A DNA stretch of 14,404 bases from Bacteroidales bacterium UBA3663 (GCA_002373755.1 DFJU01000001.1:12232-26635), one strand, 5' to 3'; positions 1 to 6,988 are shown, counted from the stretch's first letter. A program made the numbers and translations. The notes: generated by a model from the sequence alone, not told the origin.

Positions 1-1010
1 CCGCCGTTGCCCTCGCCGCCGATGACGGCGTTGGTCTCCTTCATCTTGGTCACTACGTTGACTTCGCCCACGGCTGCGGCATTATAGACACCGCCGCGCG
101 CACGGGTCACGTCGCGCAGGGCACGGCTTGACGAGAGGTTGGAGCAGGTGTTGCCCGGCGTGTGCTGGAGCACGTAGTCGGCGCAGCTCACCAGCGTATA
201 TTCCTCGCCGAACATATCGCCATTCTCGCAGATGATGGCCAAGCGGTCAACGTCGGGATCGACCACGAAGCCTACATCGGCCTTCTTCACCTTCATTTCG
301 CCCGAAATCTGGGTCAGGTTCTGTGGAATCGGCTCTGGAGTGTGGGCGAACTGGCCGTTCGGTGTGCAGTTCAGCTGGAAAATCTGCTTTACGCCGAGTG
401 CCTCAAGCAGGGCTGGGATGACGATGCCGCCCACCGAGTTGACGCAGTCGCACATCACGCTGAAGCCGGCCTTGCGTATGGCCTTCTCATCGACCAGAGG
501 CAGTTCAAGCACCTTCTTGATGTGGTAGTTCGTGTAGTCCTTCTTGGTCACTTGGCCGAGCTGGTCAACTGGGGCGAACGTGAAGTCGCCCTTTTCGGCT
601 ATGGCAAGCACCTTTTCGCCGGTTGCCTTGTCGAAGAATTCGCCCTCGTTGTTCAGCAGCTTGAGCGCGTTCCACTGGATCGGGTTGTGGCTTGCGGTGA
701 GGATGAGGCCGCCGTCGGCCTTCTCGGCTGTCACGGCGATTTCGGTGGTCGGAGTTGTGGCCAATCCGATGTTGATGACGTCGAAGCCCATGCCGATCAG
801 TGTGCCCGAGACGCACTGGTAGCACATTTCGCCCGACAGTCGGGCATCGCGGCCAACGACGATGCGGCCACGCTTTCCTGCGCCGATTTTCTCGCGGATG
901 ACTGTGGCATAGGCCGCAGTGAACTTGACAATGTCGAGCGGGTTCAGACCTTCGCCCGTCTGGCCTCCGATTGTGCCACGGATGCCGGAAATTGACTTGA
1001 TGAGTGACAT
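1..1010 (-). CDS. glmM: Phosphoglucosamine mutase GlmM (N-terminal part, runs off left edge)
   Basis: The first 336 codons of an alpha-D-phosphohexomutase are visible. GlmM interconverts glucosamine-6-phosphate and glucosamine-1-phosphate in the cytoplasm, on the way to UDP-GlcNAc for peptidoglycan and LPS. The protein begins MSLIKSISGIRGTIGG. The phosphoserine loop TASHNP is at residues 105-110, with catalytic Ser107. The metal-binding loop DPDVDR is at 251-256, and the sugar-binding loop GGEGNGG lies at the very edge. The family is usually about 450-460 residues, so roughly a quarter is missing. The close match to the Bacteroides form, including SNLSSSRALRDVTR, favours GlmM over a phosphomannomutase, though substrate cannot be proven from motifs. 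The start is the ATG at 1010 because family homology begins there. It lies downstream of nrnA and the DUF4827 gene on the same strand, but a 215-base gap holding repeats separates it from them. Confidence 0.93.
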   Translation of the reverse strand, partial: MSLIKSISGIRGTIGGQTGEGLNPLDIVKFTAAYATVIREKIGAGKRGRIVVGRDARLSGEMCYQCVSGTLIGMGFDVINIGLATTPTTEIAVTAEKADGGLILTASHNPIQWNALKLLNNEGEFFDKATGEKVLAIAEKGDFTFAPVDQLGQVTKKDYTNYHIKKVLELPLVDEKAIRKAGFSVMCDCVNSVGGIVIPALLEALGVKQIFQLNCTPNGQFAHTPEPIPQNLTQISGEMKVKKADVGFVVDPDVDRLAIICENGDMFGEEYTLVSCADYVLQHTPGNTCSNLSSSRALRDVTRARGGVYNAAAVGEVNVVTKMKETNAVIGGEGNG

Positions 1011-1058
1011 GTTATCTTTTGTTTTTTGAAACTTTAGTTACTTTGGGTCATTGGAGAT

Positions 1059-1094
1059 AACCACGAAATGCACGAAAAAACACGAAATTTTTGT
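1059..1094 (+). repeat. CACGAAA-type repeat, copy 1
   Basis: Three CACGAAA units begin at 1062, 1071 and 1081, preceded by AACC and followed by a T-run. A related sequence in the opposite orientation is at 7669-7697. It lies about 50 bases upstream of the glmM start. Function is unknown. Confidence 0.55.
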
Positions 1095-1109
1095 GACTGG
1101 CAGGGGTAT

Positions 1110-1207
1110 CGTCCATTTTACCTTGCCCCTCGCTGAAGCTCGTCTTCTCGCTGAACGATTATCAATCGTTCTGTTCGCTGCGAGGACCCTTTTACTCCCT
1201 TTTTACT
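1110..1207 (+). repeat. Dispersed ~100-base palindromic repeat (family R1), copy 1
   Basis: This 98-base noncoding stretch is nearly identical to 9423-9522. Its central hairpin is GAACGATT (1153-1160), a 3-base loop, then AATCGTTC (1164-1171). An upstream mini-stem GCT/AGC is at 1132-1139, and CTCGC and GCGAG flank the central hairpin. It sits between the DUF4827 gene and glmM, both on the minus strand, whereas copy 2 precedes a plus-strand gene. The element therefore has no fixed orientation relative to genes. No transposase is nearby. It could be a REP- or MITE-like element. Confidence 0.85.
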
Positions 1208-1225
1208 TCAAAGTCCTTTGGGAAG

Positions 1226-1984
1226 TTACTGCGGCAGGTAGTTCGGTTTCTTGTACGTTATCTTGCCGTAGTAGAGCGTGTAGTAGTAATTCGCGTAGGT
1301 GCTTTCGGCCAATGAGAATGGGCAGATGATCGATGCCTCGCCGCCCTCCCACAGGAATCGTGCAGGGAATGCCACGCCGCCCGAAGTACATTCGTAGCTC
1401 GAACCGGTGCTGTAGTACGTGCTGTAGTAGGTTGTGGCGTAGTACGACGTGTTCCAGTTGTAGCAGATCTGGAAGCTGTTCGGGTCGAGGTTGTCGCCCT
1501 TGGTGTTCTCGTCGAGGTCATCGTAGTCGAACGTCGAGAGGCAGAAGAGGCTGTCGTAGCGGAGCAGCACGTTCTTGCCGTTGTAGAATTTCTTCTTGTT
1601 GCGCATTGCGGTGAGGTAGTCCTCGTCCGATGGCTCGATGCCGTTTTCGCGTAGCGAGTCCAGCCCGTCGTTGCCCCAGCTGTTGATGCGGAAATAGAGA
1701 CGCTTGAAGTCGCCGTCGGTAATCTTGTACCATTGTCCGAGTTCGATGTGCTTGCACGGATGGATTGAGTCTTCGAGCACGTAGTCGGTCACGTCGTCCA
1801 CCCATTCGTTGTCGTGGCTGATGATTCGGCCGAAGTCGATGCCGTAGGGGTTGCTGCTGATCCAGGTGCTGATGTATTCCTTCTCGTCGGCCACAAGTTC
1901 GGCATACGATTGCGTGTCGCTGCACGACGTTGCCAACCAGCTGCCGCAGAGCGCTGTCAAGACTGCAAATAGTAATTTTTTCAT
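1226..1984 (-). CDS. DUF4827-type lipoprotein
   Basis: This is a predicted lipoprotein of 252 residues. The N-terminus MKKLLFAVLTALCGSW is followed by a lipobox-like LATSC, with the lipidated Cys at 21. The mature part starts CSDTQSYAELVADEKEYI, resembling Bacteroidota DUF4827 proteins, which often lie beside nrnA as here. The middle (residues about 60-160) is acidic. Residues 175-200 are very rich in tyrosine and threonine, and a second tyrosine cluster precedes the C-terminus (230-240). The function of the family is unknown. The start at 1984 was chosen over an in-frame ATG at 2083 because the longer form would put 33 basic residues before the signal peptide and overlap nrnA. An exact TAnnTTTG box lies about 26 bases upstream. 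The family assignment is from memory of family features; export as a lipoprotein is the surer part. Confidence 0.75.
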   Translation of the reverse strand: MKKLLFAVLTALCGSWLATSCSDTQSYAELVADEKEYISTWISSNPYGIDFGRIISHDNEWVDDVTDYVLEDSIHPCKHIELGQWYKITDGDFKRLYFRINSWGNDGLDSLRENGIEPSDEDYLTAMRNKKKFYNGKNVLLRYDSLFCLSTFDYDDLDENTKGDNLDPNSFQICYNWNTSYYATTYYSTYYSTGSSYECTSGGVAFPARFLWEGGEASIICPFSLAESTYANYYYTLYYGKITYKKPNYLPQ

Positions 1985-2009
1985 TGTGCGTGTTCGTAAA
2001 TTGCGGGGG

Positions 2010-2017
2010 CAAATATA
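2010..2017 (-). promoter_or_regulatory. Candidate -7 box for the DUF4827 gene
   Basis: TATATTTG on the minus strand fits the Bacteroidota -7 consensus TAnnTTTG exactly and lies in the 55-base gap after nrnA. No TTTG -33 box is seen at the usual distance, so the gene may instead be read through from nrnA. Confidence 0.4.
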
Positions 2018-2039
2018 GTTTTTTCTGCGCCTTGTTCGT

Positions 2040-3101
2040 CTATTTTTCAAGATAATTAGCAAAAAGCTGCATGGCTTTAACAAAAAGTAATTCGGCCTGT
2101 TGCAATGTGCCGAAAAATTCGCCGCCGGCTGCGTTGCGGTGGCCTCCGCCGTTGTAGAATTTCTGCGCGACGAGGTTGACCGGGAACTCGCCCTTCGAGC
2201 GCAGCGACACCTTGACGAAGTTCTTCTCTTCGCGGAAATATGCGCTCACCTGTATGCCGTAGATGTCGAGCGGCATGTTGACGAAGCCCTCGCTGTCGCC
2301 CTTCTGGTGGTTGAACCGTTTGAGTTCGGCCTTGTTCAGACTGAAATATGCCGCTTTCGATGCCGGCAGGATCTGCACCTTCTGTTGCAGCACGTAGCCC
2401 TTCAGACGGGTGCGCCGTTCGGGTTCGAGCACGAGGTCGCGGTGCAGCTTTTCCTTGTCGAAGCCCTCTTGCAGCAGGCGCGCCACAATCATATAGACCT
2501 GCGGACGGCTCGAACTGTAGATGAACTGGCCGGTGTCGGTCATCATGCCGCAATAGAGCTGCGTGGCAATCTGTTGGTCGATGAGGCTGTCGTCGCCCAT
2601 CTGCAGGATGAAGGTGTAGAGCACTTCGCATGCGGCCGATGCCTCGGGGTGTGAGATGATGACGTCGAAAGCCGCTTCGTCGGGTTCCAGATGGTGGTCG
2701 ATGATGATTTTCGGAGCGCCGTTGGCCATGACCTCCTTGTGCATGTCGCCCATGCGTGTGGGCGCGTTTAGGTCGGTGCAGATGAAACATTCGGCCTCGT
2801 GGATGGCCTGGATGGCCTGCTCGTGGGTGTCGGGAGTGCCGTCGCGCTGGTTGTCGAACACAAGTTCGCTGCGAGAGCCGGGGATGAAGCGCAGATTGTC
2901 GCCCGGAGTGTCGTTGAAGACGACGTTGGCCTGCTTGCCCTTCTTGCGCAGGTAGTTGGCCAATGCCAGAGCCGAACCTACGGCATCGCCGTCGGGCGAC
3001 ATGTGGGTCGTGATGACGATTTTCTGGCTGCGGTCAATGATGGCGCGTGCCTGTTCGATAAGTTCTGGGCTGATGATTCTCTCGATAGCGTCCTGTATCA
3101 T
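2040..3101 (-). CDS. nrnA: DHH/DHHA1 phosphoesterase, NrnA-like oligoribonuclease/pAp phosphatase
   Basis: This cytoplasmic DHH-DHHA1 phosphoesterase has 353 residues, the usual length for NrnA. The family degrades nanoRNA and dephosphorylates pAp; some members also cleave linear dinucleotides such as pApA. Motif I is THMSPDGDAVGSALAL (about 32-47), the acidic DLN is at 110-112, the DHH signature IIDHH ends at residue 137, and a DTG in the fourth motif is at 189-191. The DHHA1 substrate loop GGGHRNAAGG is at 318-327. All metal-binding positions appear present. The reading frame stays open upstream to 3371, but that extension translates the tRNA-Glu gene. The start at 3101 gives MIQDAIERII and is the natural one. 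It lies just after the tRNA terminator, with the DUF4827 gene 55 bases downstream, an arrangement I recall from other Bacteroidales. Confidence 0.92.
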   Translation of the reverse strand: MIQDAIERIISPELIEQARAIIDRSQKIVITTHMSPDGDAVGSALALANYLRKKGKQANVVFNDTPGDNLRFIPGSRSELVFDNQRDGTPDTHEQAIQAIHEAECFICTDLNAPTRMGDMHKEVMANGAPKIIIDHHLEPDEAAFDVIISHPEASAACEVLYTFILQMGDDSLIDQQIATQLYCGMMTDTGQFIYSSSRPQVYMIVARLLQEGFDKEKLHRDLVLEPERRTRLKGYVLQQKVQILPASKAAYFSLNKAELKRFNHQKGDSEGFVNMPLDIYGIQVSAYFREEKNFVKVSLRSKGEFPVNLVAQKFYNGGGHRNAAGGEFFGTLQQAELLFVKAMQLFANYLEK

Positions 3102-3124
3102 TTTGGGTGTGTTTGAGGGAACAG

Positions 3125-3155
3125 AAAAAAATAAGGAGCATCGACTGATACTCCT
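3125..3155 (-). terminator. Rho-independent terminator after tRNA-Glu
   Basis: On the minus strand AGGAGTATC, the loop AGTC and GATGCTCCT form a 9-bp stem with one G-U pair (3134-3155), followed by TA and seven Ts (3125-3131). It lies between the tRNA 3' end and nrnA, so nrnA probably has its own start or depends on read-through. Confidence 0.85.
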
Positions 3156-3160
3156 CTGCT

Positions 3161-3235
3161 TGGTAGCGCCTACGAGACTCGAACTCGTGTACCCGGCGTG
3201 AGAGGCCGGTATCCTAACCACTAGATGAAAGCGCC
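3161..3235 (-). tRNA. tRNA-Glu (anticodon CTC)
   Basis: The 75-nt transcript begins GGCGCTTTCATC and ends with encoded CCA. The anticodon stem CCGGC/GCCGG encloses the 7-base loop CTCTCAC, giving anticodon CTC for GAG codons. The T arm is ACGAG/CTCGT with loop TTCGAGT, and the D arm contains AGTGGTTAGGA. The acceptor stem pairs with two G-U positions (1-72 and one internal). A consensus promoter lies 32 bases upstream and a terminator follows directly, so it is a stand-alone unit. Confidence 0.95.
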
Positions 3236-3266
3236 GTTTTGTGTGCTGTTGTAGCGGAAAGTGGCG

Positions 3267-3298
3267 CAAAGATATGCTTTTGCGGCGAATCGGCCAAA
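3267..3298 (-). promoter_or_regulatory. Bacteroidota-type promoter of tRNA-Glu
   Basis: The minus strand shows TTTG (3295-3298), a 20-base spacer, then TATCTTTG (3267-3274). This is an exact match to the TTTG/TAnnTTTG consensus at the expected spacing. The tRNA 5' end lies 32 bases further on. Confidence 0.8.
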
Positions 3299-3409
3299 TT
3301 TTTGCGCGGCTTTTTCCGAATAATGTGACATTTTGTATATCCGTGTCGGGAAAAATGCCTATCTTCGCCAACTTGAAAAAGCAATTTTATCTGTAAATTT
3401 ACATTTTCT

Positions 3410-4159
3410 ATGGCAAAAGTATTGATCAAGACTTCGCTGGGCGACATCACCGTGCGCCTCTACGACGAGACTCCGCAGCATCGCGACAACTTTCTGAAGC
3501 TCGCGCGCGAGGGATTCTACAATGGTACGATTTTCCACCGCGTCATCAAGAACTTCATGATTCAGGGCGGCGACCCCGAGAGCAAGAATGCCCCGATGAG
3601 CAAGCCGCTCGGTTCGGGCGATGCCGGCTACACGATTCCGGCCGAGTTCGTCTATCCGCAGTATTTCCACAAGAAGGGCGCATTGGCCGCAGCACGCACA
3701 GGCGATGAGGTCAATCCGGAGCGTCGTTCGTCAGGTTGCCAGTTCTACATCGTGACGGGCGAGGTCTATAGCGCAGGCAAGCTCACGCAGCTCGAAAAAC
3801 AGATGGCGCAGCAGCAGTTGCAGAACATCTTCAACCAGCTCGTTGTCGAGAACCGCGACAAGATTCTCGAGATGCGCAAGAACCGCGACAATGCCGGCCT
3901 GCAGCAGTTGCAGGAGGAGCTCGAAAAGCAGACCTATGCCAAGGCCAAGGAGCTGGGCGACCCGAAGTTCACCGATGCGCAGCGCGAGGCTTACACCACG
4001 GTGGGCGGTACGCCGTTCCTCGACAACAACTACACCGTCTTCGGCGAGGTCGTTGAGGGTCTGGATGTGGCCGACAAGATCCAGCAGGTCGAGACCGCTG
4101 CCAGCGACCGTCCGAAGGAGGATGTCAAGATGATTTCTGTCGAAATCGTTGAGGAATAA
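3410..4159 (+). CDS. Cyclophilin-type peptidyl-prolyl cis-trans isomerase with helical insertion
   Basis: This is a 249-residue cyclophilin. Cyclophilins isomerise X-Pro bonds during protein folding. The core motifs are FHRVI (42-46, catalytic Arg44), FMIQGGDP (49-56), SSGCQFYIV (107-115) and FGEVVEGLDV (211-220). There is no signal peptide, so it is probably cytoplasmic. Between the QFYIV strand and TPFLDNNYTVFGEV is an insertion of about 70 residues (roughly 120-190). It is rich in Gln, Glu and Lys and is predicted by eye to form helices or a coiled coil (QMAQQQLQNIFNQL and a second segment). This makes the protein longer than the usual 160-190-residue bacterial form. The start at 3410 begins the first beta strand. 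A near-consensus -7 box, TATCTTCG, lies at 3360-3367, but its -33 spacing is poor. A strong hairpin follows the stop. Confidence 0.92.
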   Translation: MAKVLIKTSLGDITVRLYDETPQHRDNFLKLAREGFYNGTIFHRVIKNFMIQGGDPESKNAPMSKPLGSGDAGYTIPAEFVYPQYFHKKGALAAARTGDEVNPERRSSGCQFYIVTGEVYSAGKLTQLEKQMAQQQLQNIFNQLVVENRDKILEMRKNRDNAGLQQLQEELEKQTYAKAKELGDPKFTDAQREAYTTVGGTPFLDNNYTVFGEVVEGLDVADKIQQVETAASDRPKEDVKMISVEIVEE

Positions 4160-4166
4160 AAAAATG

Positions 4167-4214
4167 CTCTGAATACTCGGATTCCTGAATTTTCCGAGTG
4201 TTCAGAGTATTCAG
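4167..4214 (+). repeat. Strong hairpin with an alternative overlapping pairing
   Basis: CTCTGAATACTCGGA (4167-4181) pairs with TCCGAGTGTTCAGAG (4193-4207), giving a 15-bp stem with one G-U pair and an 11-base loop. The same left arm can also pair CTGAATACTC (4169-4178) with GAGTATTCAG (4205-4214). AAAAAATG flanks both sides (4159-4166 and 4215-4222). There is no T-run after the stem on the plus strand. It may still stabilise or end the cyclophilin transcript; a T-run does follow it on the minus strand. Confidence 0.75.
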
Positions 4215-4229
4215 AAAAAATGTTAGACT

Positions 4230-4895
4230 ATGAACAACACGCAACACACCTTCCTGCCCCAGCATGGTCATTATCGCCACTTGCGCGTCTATCGGGTGAC
4301 GGAAGCGCTTTACGACCTCACGTATATGTTTTGCCGACGATTCTTGAAGAGCTATGGCGACCGGACGGTCGATCAGATGGTGCAGGCAGCTCGTTCGGGC
4401 AAGCAGAACATCGCCGAAGGTAATCAGGCTGCGGCCACATCGAGCGAGACGGAAATCAAGCTGACCAATGTGGCTCGTGCGAGCCTCGAAGAATTGTTGG
4501 ATGACTATGAGGACTATTTGCGCACGCGTTCGTTGTCGCAATGGAATGGTCAACATCCGCGTTTTGAGCCGATGCGCCAATGGACTCGTACCGAAGAATT
4601 CCTGAACAACTATGCTGTTGTGGCTGCCAAGATGTCGGACGAAGAGATGGCCAACCTCTGCATCACATTGTGCCATCAGGCTATTTATATGCTTGGCCAA
4701 TTGCTCAAAACCCAGCAGAGCAGATTTGTGACCGAAGGTGGCGTCAAGGAGCGGATGCATGCAGCCCGTACAAACTACCGCAAGGCGCAGGATGATGAAC
4801 TTGCCGCCCTCCGTCAAGAGAATATGGCCTTACGTCAGCGTGTTGCTCAACTCGAAAACCTGTGTTTGCAGAATAACCTTATTCAGAAACCTTGA
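4230..4895 (+). CDS. Four-helix-bundle suffix domain protein
   Basis: The 221-residue protein matches, by motif recall, the Bacteroidota four-helix-bundle suffix family, relatives of the small four-helix-bundle proteins found in 23S rRNA intervening sequences. Residues 18-120 hold the bundle, with recognisable LRVYRVTEALYDLTYMFC, VQAARSGKQNIAEGN and SLEELLDDYEDYL. The C-terminal suffix contains NYAVVAAKMSDEEMANL and the chain ends in a short leucine-zipper-like coiled coil (about 188-215, QENMALRQRVAQLENLCLQ). No enzymatic motif is present. The family is thought to be a small oligomeric, possibly nucleic-acid-binding scaffold, but its job is unknown. The start was chosen at the ATG at 4230, just after the hairpin. 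The stop is 14 bases ahead of the next lipoprotein gene, suggesting co-transcription. No rRNA or diversity-generating reverse transcriptase is nearby. Confidence 0.8.
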   Translation: MNNTQHTFLPQHGHYRHLRVYRVTEALYDLTYMFCRRFLKSYGDRTVDQMVQAARSGKQNIAEGNQAAATSSETEIKLTNVARASLEELLDDYEDYLRTRSLSQWNGQHPRFEPMRQWTRTEEFLNNYAVVAAKMSDEEMANLCITLCHQAIYMLGQLLKTQQSRFVTEGGVKERMHAARTNYRKAQDDELAALRQENMALRQRVAQLENLCLQNNLIQKP

Positions 4896-4909
4896 TCAAT
4901 TATATCCTT

Positions 4910-5680
4910 ATGAGAAATCTGTTATTTGCTTCAGCTTTATCTCTCTGCTTTTTGTGCGGGTCTTGTGGAAGTGGTCAACAACCGTCTGAGTCGCAATCTG
5001 CCCCAAATACGGAAAGTGCAATGGATCAGCCAGAAGTAAATGTGGCTGAAGTAGAAAAGTCCGTATCGGCCGATGTCGTTGCTGCCACGGATGAGGAAGC
5101 CGTCAGGTCGTTCGTTTTGTCGGACATTGAAGAAGATGATACCTTGGCTGCTGTAAAATTGTTTAATAGCTTATACCGCAATATCTTCGATTCTGGGTTG
5201 TGTTCCGATAATATGCAAGAATGTTTGGATAGAGCCAAGGCCGTCCCTATGACTGACCCTGAATTTTTTCCGGGATGTGCGTTCGACGAAATGGCCAGCA
5301 ATGCGTGGCTCTATTATATTATTGATGAGGTGCCGGCCTCCGATTCAATTGTTCCGAAAGATATTGCCATCACGAAAATGGGTAATGACAGCGTGAAAAT
5401 CCATTATCGGACATTGCAGCACTATCGGGATGGTCAGATGGACGGTACAACTTCTATTACAATTTTCCTTCTACGCGAAAATGAGCGTCTGGTGGTCGAT
5501 GAAATGGAAACTCGTTGGGGGGCTTCAATCAAATGTCGTCTGGTGGAGTATATTGAGGAAACGCGCAAATATCTTCGCTCGGACGATTGGAAAAGCCGCT
5601 GCAACGAGTATTCCAAGGAACATGAAATTGGAGACTATTTGTTGTCTGTAGAGGAATATTTCACAAATTATCCCGACTGA
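4910..5680 (+). CDS. Predicted lipoprotein of unknown function
   Basis: This 256-residue protein was not recognised. The N-terminus MRNLLFASALSLCFLCGSC is a lipoprotein signal with the probable lipidated Cys at 19. It is followed by a linker rich in Ser, Gln and Glu (about 20-45) and then an acidic, mostly globular region. Near the C-terminus a segment of alternating strands (TTSITIFLLRENERLVVDEMETRW) suggests a beta-sheet domain. Four cysteines lie downstream of the signal. The start at 4910 was chosen over an upstream in-frame TTG because the ATG begins the signal peptide. The 14-base spacing from the four-helix-bundle gene suggests one transcript. It ends 30 bases from the convergent radC gene. 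Codon use is more AT-rich than in nearby core genes. Confidence 0.75.
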   Translation: MRNLLFASALSLCFLCGSCGSGQQPSESQSAPNTESAMDQPEVNVAEVEKSVSADVVAATDEEAVRSFVLSDIEEDDTLAAVKLFNSLYRNIFDSGLCSDNMQECLDRAKAVPMTDPEFFPGCAFDEMASNAWLYYIIDEVPASDSIVPKDIAITKMGNDSVKIHYRTLQHYRDGQMDGTTSITIFLLRENERLVVDEMETRWGASIKCRLVEYIEETRKYLRSDDWKSRCNEYSKEHEIGDYLLSVEEYFTNYPD

Positions 5681-5710
5681 AATCGTTGACCGCACCCCAT
5701 CTCCCTTCCC

Positions 5711-6412
5711 TCAAATCTCCCCGTTGTCGTTCATGGAATAGTATTTCCCGTCGGCAATGATTATGTGATCCAGGAGGCGCACGTCCAGCATGGCGAGTGC
5801 CTCTTTTGTTTTTGCCGTCATGTCGAGGTCGGGACGGCTTGGTCGGGGATTGCTGTGCGGGTGGTTGTGGCACAGGGCGACGTACGATGCCATATACTCG
5901 ATGGCCGGACGGCAGATTTTCTTGATGTCGGCACCCGAAAAATCGACTCCGCCCTCGCTGATGCGTCGGCGGTAGAGCACCTTGCCGTTCTTGCTGCAAT
6001 AGATGGCCCAGAGTTCCTCGTAGTCGAGGTTCGACAGGTATTGGTTGAACAGACGGAAGATGTCGTCGCTGCACGTGATGATGCTGCGCCGCTCGTTGTT
6101 GCGTTCGACCTCCTGCTGGTGGCGGCGGCCCAGTTCGAGGGCGGCCTGGATGGTGCACATCTTTGCGGGGCCGATGCCTTTCAGCACGCTGCTGCGTTCC
6201 TCTTCCGAGCCTTGCAGCATGGTGTGGCTCAGAGTGATGAGGCTGTTGTCGCAGTGTTGCAGCAGTTCGCGGGCGAGGTCGATGGCTGTCTTGCCGCGCT
6301 GTCCGGTGTTAATGAGGATGGCCAACAGCTCAGTCTCCGTGAGGGAGGAAGAGCCGTTGGCCATCATTTTTTCACGCGGACGGTCTTGCTCAGCCCATTC
6401 GGTGATTTTCAT
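5711..6412 (-). CDS. radC: RadC family JAB/MPN domain protein
   Basis: This is a full-length RadC (UPF0758) protein of 233 residues. The N-terminal helix-hairpin-helix part contains WAEQDRPREK (6-15), LTETELLAILINTG (24-37) and the hairpin LKGIGPAK (77-84). The C-terminal JAB/MPN metalloprotease-like domain carries the zinc motif HNHPHSNPRPS (182-192) and Asp195. The historical link to DNA repair is weak. The family is common in core genomes and also on mobile elements, and its reaction is unsettled. It starts 9 bases after the efp stop, so the two are probably co-transcribed from the efp promoter. It converges with the lipoprotein gene across a 30-base gap in which I see no terminator. Confidence 0.93.
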   Translation of the reverse strand: MKITEWAEQDRPREKMMANGSSSLTETELLAILINTGQRGKTAIDLARELLQHCDNSLITLSHTMLQGSEEERSSVLKGIGPAKMCTIQAALELGRRHQQEVERNNERRSIITCSDDIFRLFNQYLSNLDYEELWAIYCSKNGKVLYRRRISEGGVDFSGADIKKICRPAIEYMASYVALCHNHPHSNPRPSRPDLDMTAKTKEALAMLDVRLLDHIIIADGKYYSMNDNGEI

Positions 6413-6421
6413 GCCAGTTGA

Positions 6422-6988
6422 TTATTTTGCACGTTCAACGTAGCTGCCGTCGCGGGTATCGACAACAATCTTGTCACCCTGCTTGCAGAAGAGAGGTACC
6501 ATGACGGTGCCGCCGGTCTCGACGATAGCCTTGGTCAGGGTGTTGGTAGCGGTGTTGCCCTTTACGCCTGGCTCCATCTCGGTGATTTCGAGGATGGTCT
6601 TGACTGGCATTTCGGCAGTGAGGATGGTCTCGGTCGATGCGTCGCTCACAACTTCAACGACGTCGCCCTCCTTCATGTACTGGCCGCCGATGATCATGTC
6701 CTTGTTGATGTTGACCTGATCGAAGGTCTCCTGGTTCATGAACACAGCGTCGTCGCCATCCATATAAAGGAACTGGTATGGGCGATGCTCAACGCGAACG
6801 TCCTCGAGCACTTCGCCGATGTTGAAGCGCTTCTCGACAACGTAGCCGGTGACGACGTCCTTCAGCTTGGTGCGCATGAAGGTGTTGCCCTTGCCTGGTT
6901 TTACGTGGAGGAACTCCACAACTACCTGAAGTTTGCCGTCCAGACGGATGACGGTACCGTTCTTGATGTCTTGTGACTTGATTGCCAT
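6422..6988 (-). CDS. efp: Translation elongation factor P
   Basis: EF-P binds ribosomes stalled at polyproline stretches and promotes peptide-bond formation. The 188-residue length is typical. The N-terminal KOW-like domain carries the loop KPGKGNTF (30-37), with Lys33 at the tip where other EF-Ps are modified. Two OB-fold domains follow, with MPVKTILEITEMEPGVKGNT and a C-terminal DTRDGSYVERAK. No EpmA or EpmB modification gene is in the window, so the state of Lys33 is open. It is the first gene of an efp-radC unit and is expressed from a promoter divergent from rpmH. Confidence 0.97.
   Translation of the reverse strand: MAIKSQDIKNGTVIRLDGKLQVVVEFLHVKPGKGNTFMRTKLKDVVTGYVVEKRFNIGEVLEDVRVEHRPYQFLYMDGDDAVFMNQETFDQVNINKDMIIGGQYMKEGDVVEVVSDASTETILTAEMPVKTILEITEMEPGVKGNTATNTLTKAIVETGGTVMVPLFCKQGDKIVVDTRDGSYVERAK

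Noticed and set aside
162..995. A 277-residue plus-strand open frame
   Set aside because: It lies antisense to glmM, whose protein matches a known family along its length. The shadow frame has no recognisable motif and comes from GC-biased codon positions.
3102..3371. A 90-residue N-terminal extension of nrnA
   Set aside because: The extension translates a tRNA gene and its terminator.
4230..4895. A retroelement accessory (Avd-like) protein in a diversity-generating cassette
   Set aside because: The four-helix-bundle fold is related, but no reverse transcriptase, template repeat or variable repeat was seen in the window.
5765..6421. A 218-residue plus-strand open frame
   Set aside because: It is antisense to radC, which has intact family motifs.
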